Shown here: positions 14,245 to 19,711 of the stretch, piece after piece
Layout of the letters: the number at the start of each line of letters is the position of its first letter
How positions within the stretch are numbered: the stretch's first letter is position 1
NCBI GenBank assembly: GCA_029237755.1
Contig: JAQZBT010000004.1
Span: forward strand, 1 to 19,711
Length of the DNA: 19,711 nucleotides
DNA from: Candidatus Saccharimonadota bacterium
Lineage (GTDB): Bacteria; Patescibacteriota; Saccharimonadia; UBA4664
Direction: 5' to 3'
Made by a program: the position numbers and the translations under genes
The notes under the pieces: model-generated
Database searches by the model: none
What the model was told of the DNA's origin: nothing
Seen by the model: only the letters and a program-made list of their open reading frames with translations

Positions 14245-15525
14245 ATGAAGCTGCGCTCTCCCCTGCTCTGGTTCTACCTGCTCGTGGCGAGCTTGCCGTT
14301 TGACCGCATACCCTCGCTGGCGGTCTTTGACCTGAGCGTCAGGCCGAGCCTGGTGCTGGCGGCGATATTCATCGTAATGGTGGCGGTACAGGCGCCAAAG
14401 TTCTGGTGGCCGACCAACCTGCCCATGAAGCTGCTCTATGGTTTCCTGGGCATCTGTGCGCTCAGTGCGGCACTATCAGACTATCCGGCCCAAGCGCTGC
14501 GCATAACGCTCTATACGGCCTTCGTGGTGGCGGTGGCGCTGGCGGTCGCGCAGGTGGCGAGGGCGGTGAAACCGAAGCCGCTGCTGCTGGCGTTCGTCAT
14601 ACCAGCCACGGTTGCCTGCCTATTTGGCGGTTACCAATTCGTTGGCGACCTGATCGGGTTGCCGCTGACGCAGACAGGGCTGCGCTGGGAGTATTCGGGC
14701 CAGGTATTCGGCTTCCCGAGGATTCAGGCTATGTCGCTCGAGCCGCTCTACTTCGCCAACTACCTGCTCCTGCCGATCAGCATCCTGATCGCTGCCGGGG
14801 CACTGATCCAGAGAAGCTGGCTGTTGGGGGTGTTATTCGTAACTTCGCTGATGTTAACGCTGTCGCGGGGCGGTGTCGGAGCGATGGCGGTACTTGGCGC
14901 ACTGTGGGTAGCGCTACTGCTCAGCCGGCATCTGCTGCGGCGGGCGGGGGTGGTGGTAGGCGTCGGGGCGCTGGGAGTGGCCATAACGGCCCTGATCCTG
15001 ACCTTCGCAGTACCCGCCCTGAGGGAGCTGGGCGGCTCACTGGCGCCGGCACCGCAGCCGGCCCTGGAGGCCTACACTGACCAGGTCACCAGTTTCGAGA
15101 TAGGGGACAAATCCGTCGACCGTGCTTACACCCGCGACATGGCCCTCCAGGCCTTCCTGGAACGGCCCCTCATTGGCTGGGGTCCGGGGAACTTCGGACA
15201 GTACATCAGCGCCCGCAACGCCAAGTACCCCGACACCCAGACCGCCAACAACGAGCCGGCCGAACTGCTAGCAGAGACTGGTTTAGCGGGACTACTGGTT
15301 TTTGCGGCTTTTGGGATCGTGCTTGCGGTACGAGCGTTCATCACGCTCAGGGAGCTGACGATCGCCAAGGAGGCGGTGAGTTGGGGAGTACTGATATATC
15401 TGGTAGCCGTGGCCGTGCAGTACTATTCGTTCTCCACTTTGTACGTCGTCCATATCTGGGTCGCGATCGGTTTGTTGCTCGGAATAGCCTACGCAAAACC
15501 GAATTCCAAGCCCTCTAACGTATAA
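14245..15525 (+). CDS. O-antigen ligase/polymerase-like membrane protein (WaaL/Wzy, Wzy_C domain)
   Basis: A 426-residue protein with about 10-12 membrane helices (for example 5-24, 34-50, 62-78, 88-107, 112-132, 166-190, 193-206, 212-230, 235-258, 344-364, 378-395, 398-418). A large outer loop at about 259-343 holds YTRDMALQAFLERPLIGWGPGNFG and NNEPAELLAETGLAG, the signature of the Wzy_C/O-antigen ligase family. LTLSRGG at 205-210 carries the conserved Arg before the helix. The loop usually has HN before the yLxxLxExG motif; here it is NN (335-336), so the common histidine is absent. Such proteins either polymerise undecaprenyl-linked repeat units or ligate glycan to an acceptor; sequence does not separate the two. 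An in-frame GTG at 14239 is rejected because the promoter would then begin transcription after it. The TAA stop lies inside the next gene's -10 box. Confidence 0.85.
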   Translation: MKLRSPLLWFYLLVASLPFDRIPSLAVFDLSVRPSLVLAAIFIVMVAVQAPKFWWPTNLPMKLLYGFLGICALSAALSDYPAQALRITLYTAFVVAVALAVAQVARAVKPKPLLLAFVIPATVACLFGGYQFVGDLIGLPLTQTGLRWEYSGQVFGFPRIQAMSLEPLYFANYLLLPISILIAAGALIQRSWLLGVLFVTSLMLTLSRGGVGAMAVLGALWVALLLSRHLLRRAGVVVGVGALGVAITALILTFAVPALRELGGSLAPAPQPALEAYTDQVTSFEIGDKSVDRAYTRDMALQAFLERPLIGWGPGNFGQYISARNAKYPDTQTANNEPAELLAETGLAGLLVFAAFGIVLAVRAFITLRELTIAKEAVSWGVLIYLVAVAVQYYSFSTLYVVHIWVAIGLLLGIAYAKPNSKPSNV

Positions 15526-15526
15526 T
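15521..15526 (+). promoter_or_regulatory. Consensus -10 box for the third GT4 gene, overlapping the upstream stop codon
   Basis: TATAAT is a perfect consensus, and its bases 15523-15525 are also the TAA stop of the ligase-like gene. Six bases (GTAGGC) separate it from the ATG at 15533, predicting a leaderless mRNA. No -35 is evident. Confidence 0.65.
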
Positions 15527-15532
15527 GTAGGC

Positions 15533-16627
15533 ATGAAGATTGCGATAGACGCCCGGATTATCAGTATCAGCACCGGGCGATACGTCGAGCGCCTGCTGCA
15601 CCACTTGCAGGAGATCGACCACCAAAACGAGTATCTGATTCTGCTCTTGGCTAAAGATTACGAGGAGTGGGAGCCGCTGGCACCCAACTTCCACAAAGTT
15701 AAGGCCGACTTCCCTATCTACTCGGTAGCCGAACAGATCAACCTCCTGAAGCTGCTGCGCCGCTTGCGGCCGGACCTGGTTCACTTCACCATGCCCAACC
15801 ACCCGGTCCTGTACCGCGGACGCCACGTCACGACCATTCATGACCTGACCCTGATCGACTACGTAAACAGGCGCAAGGAAGGGTTCTTCAAGGACATTCT
15901 CAAGAACATCATCAAGCCGGCGGCGTTCCGCGGCGTGATGTGGTGGGCGGCGACCCAGTCGACGGCCGTCATCACGCCCAGCAAGCACGTGCGCGAGCAG
16001 CTGATTCGGCGCTTTGGAGCCAAAGGCGCACGGGTGAACGTGACCTATGAGGCGGCGGAGCCACTGGCCGCCAAGCCGGAGCCGGCCGACCTGGGCCAGG
16101 GCAAAGATTTCATCATGTACTGCGGCAATGCTTTCCCGTACAAGAACCTGTGGCGCCTGATCCGGGCCTTCGACCGCCTGCACCGCCCCGATATGAAGCT
16201 GGTGTTGGTCGGCAAGCGGGAGTACTTCTACGAGCAGCTCGAGGCGAAGACCAAGTCCAAGGGTATCAACAATGTGATCTTTACCGGCTACATCCCCGAT
16301 GCCGAGCTGGCGTACCTGTACGAGCACACCAAAGTCTTTGTATTCCCATCCATGTCGGAAGGCTTCGGCCTGCCACCGCTCGAGGCCATGAACTATGGCG
16401 TACCGGTGCTGGCCGCTCGTTCCTCCTGTCTGCCCGAGGTCCTGGGCGACGGAGCCGAGTACTTCGACCCCGACAGTACCGACAGCCTGGTGGAACAGCT
16501 CGATGCGCTTCTCGATGACCCGGAGCGGCGTAAGGAATTGGCGAAGGCTGGCCGCGAACGCGTGAAGCAGTATTCCTGGCAGCGTATGGCAGAACTGACC
16601 TTGAGCATCTACGAACGCACCCGCTAG
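15533..16627 (+). CDS. GT4 family glycosyltransferase
   Basis: A 364-residue GT-B enzyme. The N-terminus is MKIAIDARIISISTGRYVER, the usual GT4 opening with an STGRYVE loop. HDLTLIDYVNRRK and ITPSKHVREQLIRRFG follow in the acceptor half. The donor half has MYCGNAFPYKNLWRLIRAF (195-213), GYIPDAELAYLYEHTKVFVFPS and MSEGFGLPPLEAM, with intact E276-x7-E284. It resembles rhamnosyl- and mannosyltransferases of O-antigen clusters, but the donor cannot be fixed. It is separated from the ligase-like gene by only 7 bp yet has its own perfect -10 box and no Shine-Dalgarno, so it may be both read through from upstream and transcribed independently as a leaderless message. No terminator follows; the 47-bp gap to the next gene holds that gene's promoter. 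Confidence 0.9.
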   Translation: MKIAIDARIISISTGRYVERLLHHLQEIDHQNEYLILLLAKDYEEWEPLAPNFHKVKADFPIYSVAEQINLLKLLRRLRPDLVHFTMPNHPVLYRGRHVTTIHDLTLIDYVNRRKEGFFKDILKNIIKPAAFRGVMWWAATQSTAVITPSKHVREQLIRRFGAKGARVNVTYEAAEPLAAKPEPADLGQGKDFIMYCGNAFPYKNLWRLIRAFDRLHRPDMKLVLVGKREYFYEQLEAKTKSKGINNVIFTGYIPDAELAYLYEHTKVFVFPSMSEGFGLPPLEAMNYGVPVLAARSSCLPEVLGDGAEYFDPDSTDSLVEQLDALLDDPERRKELAKAGRERVKQYSWQRMAELTLSIYERTR

Positions 16628-16645
16628 AGTTGGGCCGATAGATGT

Positions 16646-16651
16646 TAAGAT
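16646..16651 (+). promoter_or_regulatory. Probable -10 box for the Ig-like/C39 protein gene
   Basis: TAAGAT predicts a transcript start near 16658 and a 17-nt leader. GAGG (16662-16665) lies nine bases before the ATG at 16675 and could serve as ribosome site. An ATG at 16671 is in another frame and leads to a stop after six codons. Confidence 0.35.
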
Positions 16652-16674
16652 GGTAGTGGTTGAGGCAAGGATGA

Positions 16675-18522
16675 ATGTTGCCTATAGGTAACCGTTTCGT
16701 ACCAGTGATAAAGAGGGTGTTCCGACCACGACCAGTGGTGTTTTTTGTGTTAGGCGCGGTCGCCGTGGTAGCACTGAGCGGTGTGGGTTTTGCGCGTACG
16801 CAGCTCGCGCTCAAGGCAGTCGTGCCCAACCCGGACGTAGTGAAGGTGAAGGAGCCCCTGACGGTCTCGCTCAACCAGGAAGTCTCCGCCGACCTGGAGC
16901 CTTCGATAGAGCCCAAGGTTGAGGGTTCTTGGAGCAAGGAGAAGACCTTCCTGGGGGCAACGGCCGCCACCTTCAAGCCCAAGACCCGGTTTGTGGCCGG
17001 CGCTACTTACAAGTTGAAACTTTCGAACCTGAAACGGATCGGTACTGGGGCGGCGATTCCTGATGTTGAGCAGACGATTAGGACGCAGATTCCCCCGGCG
17101 CTGGTCTCCTCTACTCCGGTGACGGGCGGTCCGAAGCAGTCGGTGCGACCGAAGCTCAGCGTGACCCTGGCAGCCCCCAACAACGACGTGCGTCAACTGC
17201 GCGCGACACTGACTCCAGCCGCGGCCCTGCGACCAATATCGGATGACGACAAGACGTTCACGTGGGAGCCGATAGAACCGCTCAAGCAGAACGTGGCCTA
17301 TACCTTTACGGTCGATGACAGTGTCATGCCCGATCCCAAATTGCAGCGGCTTGTGAGCGTGCAGTTTACGACCGTCAACGCGCCCTCGATCGTCAGTGCC
17401 CGGACCGGCGCTCACCTGGTCCCCGGTGAACCGATCGATATCAAGTTTGACCAGCCTATGAATACGAACTCCAGCTCGATCGAATTTGAGCTCAAGGGCA
17501 AGGGGAGTTGGCTCAATGCTCTCACATACCGCTTTGTGCCGGAGCAGCTCGAGCGCGGAAAGACCTACAAATACAGAGTGCTCAAGGGCATCGACTCGGC
17601 CATCGGCGGTGTGCTGGAGGAGGACCGCGAGTTTAGTATCGCGACCAATGGTGCCGTCACGGGCGGAGTTTCCCCGACCGGCAGCAACATCAAGGTCGGC
17701 AGTGCTATCCGGATCACCTTCGACCAACCGGTCGACCATGCCTCGACCCAATCCCGGTTTAGCATCTCCCCTGCCGTCCAGGGAGCCTTCTCCTGGTCTG
17801 GCAACACCATGATCTTCACTCCGGCCGGACTGGGTTACCAGACCGGCTACAGTTACACTGTGGCGCCGGGAGTCGTACCGACCTGGGGCCTACCCAGCAC
17901 CAAGGCGATTAGCGGCTCCTTTACCACCGAGAACCAGGTCACCATCCTCAACGTACCCCTCTACAAGCAGGCCTACGGGCGCAGTTGTGAGCTGGCGTCT
18001 CTGCGCATGCTCCTCGCCTACCGCGGCATCTACACCAGCGACAGCGCCCTGTTGCCCAAAGTCGGCTACAACCCGAGAGCCCGCAACGGCGGTACGTGGG
18101 ACAACCCCAACCAGATGTTTGTCGGCTACGTCGACACCTACTCGTGGTCGCAAGGTTACGGCGTCCATGCCGGACCCATTGCTACGGCTGCCAAGAGCTT
18201 CGGCCGCAACGCAACTTCGCACTTCAACGTCTCGGCTTCATTCATCGCCGACGCCGTCCATGCCGGCAACCCGGTCGAGTTTTGGGGTCACATCTCCAAG
18301 CCCTACGCCGATTCGTGGAATACCAGCAGCGGCGTGGTCCAGACTACGACCTCGATGCACGCCCGCGTCGTCTACGGTGTGGTGGGACCGGCCAACAATC
18401 CGGCCGGCTTCCATATCCAAGACCCCTGGTCGGGTACCAAGTTCTACTGGACCACGGCTCAACTGATGGCTAATATGAACGCCGTACCAGGCGTCTCCAA
18501 CCAAGCAGTCGTCGTCTATTAG
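16675..18522 (+). CDS. Membrane-anchored protein with Ig-like (Big_5) domains and a C39-type cysteine peptidase domain
   Basis: A 615-residue exported protein. A basic start (KRVFRPRP) precedes one hydrophobic helix at about 21-41, with no clear cleavage site, so it is probably a signal anchor. Four Ig-like domains follow at about 47-138, 139-235, 236-325 and 326-418, each with the Big_5 pattern of an early VxxxxPxxF/LxFDQPxxxxS strand and a late xxYxxxV strand. Residues 423-615 match the Peptidase_C39_2 family: ILNVPLYKQAYGRSCELASL with Gln432 as oxyanion residue and Cys438 as nucleophile, His562 in SMHARVVYGV, and Asp583 in FHIQDPWSG. The triad looks complete. Bacteriocin-exporter C39 domains cut after GG, but this protein has no ABC part and faces outside, so its target is unknown; peptide cross-bridges, surface proteins or a partner-cell protein are all possible. 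The stop overlaps the convergent acyltransferase gene. Confidence 0.82.
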   Translation: MLPIGNRFVPVIKRVFRPRPVVFFVLGAVAVVALSGVGFARTQLALKAVVPNPDVVKVKEPLTVSLNQEVSADLEPSIEPKVEGSWSKEKTFLGATAATFKPKTRFVAGATYKLKLSNLKRIGTGAAIPDVEQTIRTQIPPALVSSTPVTGGPKQSVRPKLSVTLAAPNNDVRQLRATLTPAAALRPISDDDKTFTWEPIEPLKQNVAYTFTVDDSVMPDPKLQRLVSVQFTTVNAPSIVSARTGAHLVPGEPIDIKFDQPMNTNSSSIEFELKGKGSWLNALTYRFVPEQLERGKTYKYRVLKGIDSAIGGVLEEDREFSIATNGAVTGGVSPTGSNIKVGSAIRITFDQPVDHASTQSRFSISPAVQGAFSWSGNTMIFTPAGLGYQTGYSYTVAPGVVPTWGLPSTKAISGSFTTENQVTILNVPLYKQAYGRSCELASLRMLLAYRGIYTSDSALLPKVGYNPRARNGGTWDNPNQMFVGYVDTYSWSQGYGVHAGPIATAAKSFGRNATSHFNVSASFIADAVHAGNPVEFWGHISKPYADSWNTSSGVVQTTTSMHARVVYGVVGPANNPAGFHIQDPWSGTKFYWTTAQLMANMNAVPGVSNQAVVVY

Positions 18523-19711
18523 GGTGTTGAGGCGCTGGGCCGGTCGGACTCCATGTGGAGCCCGTAGAGCGTCGCCAGATGCTGGTCGCGTGTGACTGGC
18601 TGGACGTATCGGCGCCTGAGGGCGAGCGGCGGCTTCTCGATGACGTAGAAGGTCAACGTAGCGGCGGCCACCGATAGCGGCAGCAGCACCAGCCCGGTAG
18701 TGGCCAGGCCCGACAGGAAAGAGTGGTCGGGAATGTTGATGACGAGGCCAGAGCGATATAGCGCTTTGAGAATAGGGTAGTGCAACAGGTAGAGCGAGAA
18801 GCTGATCATACCCACAAACTGCAGCGGCCGGAGAATCCGGGCGGGTACACGCCGGGCGATGGCGACGTAGAAGATGCCGATAACGGCCCACATGCCAGCC
18901 TCTATGGTGGGCCAGCCTACCAGAAGTACTGAGTTGCCCGACTTCCAGCCCTTCTCGGTGTAGAAGCGGGTGAGGGCCAGGAAGATGGACGATGCACAGA
19001 TCAGGCCCGCCACCAGGTTTAGCGTGGGCACGCGGTTGCGCACAGCCGTGACGGCGCCCGACAGCCAGCCTTGCTTGTGGACGTACCAGGCGAGAATCAT
19101 GCCGATGAGGAACTGGTCGAGACGGCCGAAGAGCGTCCAATAGACGGGGTTATGGAGGTCCATGCCGGTGCCCCGGGCGATCAGGCGCAACATCACCATG
19201 ACGGCAATCATCCCGAAGAGGTACTTCACCCCCTGCTTCTTGAGCAGCAGGACCAGGAAGGGGAAAATCAGGTAGAACTGCATCTCGACCGAGATGGTCC
19301 AGAGCACGACGTCGAACTGAGTCATAGCGGCGGACAGGTTGCCGAAGCCGGCCAGGTACTGCACGACCTGCAGGATGGTGACTTGGCCGTAGTTGAGGAA
19401 TACCGCGGCCATGACGAGCAGAATGTAGAGCGGGTAGATGCGCAGGACGCGGTTGACGAAGAACGATTTCCAATCGAACTTCGCCGCCTGGAGCGCGCCC
19501 CAGGTAAAGATGAAGCCGGAGATGACGAAGAAGAGAGCGACGCCGGTGAAGCCATTGGCGGCGATCAGCTCGGCGGCGTTTTCGGCGATGGGGACGCCGC
19601 GGGCGTCGGTGCCCAGATAGCGGTTGACCACCTCGGTCGAGGCGATCGCGTGGAATACCAATACCAGCAGTGCCGCCACTCCTCTGAGCTGGTCGAGCTC
19701 AGGTATGTACC
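18519..19711 (-). CDS. Acyltransferase 3 family membrane protein (OafA/YrhL-like), 5' end missing
   Basis: The reading frame is open to the right edge, so the gene is partial. At the edge it encodes YIPELDQLRGVAALLVLVFH, the classic start of the acyltransferase 3 family: LDxLRG, then the catalytic His on the first helix. An in-frame GTG at 19679 lies inside this motif and is not the real start; probably fewer than about 20 codons are missing. About ten membrane helices follow, with FFVISGFIFTWG (the conserved SGF region), VLWTISVEMQFYLIFP (the usual WS/TIxxExxFY motif) and LLHYPIL near the end. A basic cytoplasmic tail closes the protein. Such enzymes transfer acetyl or other acyl groups to surface sugars, here plausibly the glycan made by this locus (inference). 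The stop overlaps that of the convergent peptidase gene by four bases in total (18519-18522). Confidence 0.9.
   Translation of the reverse strand, partial: YIPELDQLRGVAALLVLVFHAIASTEVVNRYLGTDARGVPIAENAAELIAANGFTGVALFFVISGFIFTWGALQAAKFDWKSFFVNRVLRIYPLYILLVMAAVFLNYGQVTILQVVQYLAGFGNLSAAMTQFDVVLWTISVEMQFYLIFPFLVLLLKKQGVKYLFGMIAVMVMLRLIARGTGMDLHNPVYWTLFGRLDQFLIGMILAWYVHKQGWLSGAVTAVRNRVPTLNLVAGLICASSIFLALTRFYTEKGWKSGNSVLLVGWPTIEAGMWAVIGIFYVAIARRVPARILRPLQFVGMISFSLYLLHYPILKALYRSGLVINIPDHSFLSGLATTGLVLLPLSVAAATLTFYVIEKPPLALRRRYVQPVTRDQHLATLYGLHMESDRPSASTP

Noticed and set aside
16725..16746. Mini-hairpin ACCAC/GTGGT followed by six T, about 70-90 nt after the predicted start of the C39 gene transcript; looks like an attenuator.
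   Set aside because: The stem is only five base pairs and the T-run encodes the Phe-Phe of the membrane helix, so the pattern is explained by coding. A weak 4-bp stem plus T7 early in the 345-1679 gene (around 1619-1635, minus) is explained the same way.
1..19711. Insertion sequences, attachment sites, phage genes, CRISPR arrays, tRNA and rRNA genes.
   Set aside because: None is visible by inspection. The only tandem repeats are coding ones in the secreted protein, and every gap above 60 bp is accounted for by promoters.

Overview
The window is a GC-rich, very tightly packed bacterial segment. It is almost entirely a cell-surface polysaccharide and surface-protein locus: nucleotide-sugar enzymes, glycosyltransferases, an ABC-type glycan exporter, an O-antigen ligase/polymerase-like protein, an acyltransferase and three exported proteins. 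No tRNA, rRNA, CRISPR array, transposase or phage gene is visible. The most likely source is a member of the Patescibacteria/CPR, probably Candidatus Saccharibacteria (TM7). The main clues are the secreted protein at 2365-4230, whose N-terminal region belongs to a lysozyme-like, often 'hemagglutinin'-labelled family that I associate with Saccharibacteria and some Actinobacteria; the minimal spacing between genes; and several starts that look leaderless. This placement is inference; an actinobacterium or chloroflexote is not excluded. TGA ends at least three genes (stops at 2363-2365, 6559-6561 and 13028-13030), so the TGA-as-glycine code of Gracilibacteria/Absconditabacteria does not apply.

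Layout. (1) 1-284: the 3' end of an RmlC-like sugar epimerase gene, followed by a strong hairpin at 296-334 that separates it from a convergent polytopic membrane protein, possibly a GT-C glycosyltransferase (345-1679, minus). (2) 1808-4230: a coupled pair encoding a membrane-anchored Ser/Thr/Pro-rich protein and a secreted lysozyme-like protein with three tandem C-terminal beta repeats. (3) 11826 down to 4234, minus strand: a five-gene operon with 2-nt gaps or short overlaps, comprising ABC-2 permease, Wzt-like ATPase, a 1085-residue methyltransferase-GT2-GT4 fusion, an Rmd-like reductase and a CapD/WbpM-like 4,6-dehydratase. (4) 11888-16627, plus strand, divergent from the operon: two overlapping GT4 genes, a WaaL/Wzy-like membrane protein and a third GT4 gene. 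(5) 16675-18522: a membrane-anchored protein with about four Ig-like domains and a C39-type cysteine peptidase. (6) 18519 to the right edge, minus: an acyltransferase 3 (OafA-like) gene lacking its 5' end.

How they may work together (inference). The dehydratase, reductase and epimerase would make deoxysugar nucleotides. The GT4 enzymes and the fusion would build and perhaps methylate a glycan on a lipid carrier. The permease and ATPase would export it, with the ATPase C-terminal domain possibly reading a chain-end mark. The WaaL/Wzy-like protein and the acyltransferase would polymerise, ligate or decorate glycans outside the membrane. The cysteine-rich exported proteins would sit at the same surface, which in an episymbiotic lineage would be the interface with the host cell.

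A regulatory pattern runs through the window. Genes at the head of a transcription unit tend to have a -10 hexamer whose last base lies seven nucleotides before the start codon, which predicts a transcript starting at the A of ATG. Genes inside operons instead carry Shine-Dalgarno sequences.
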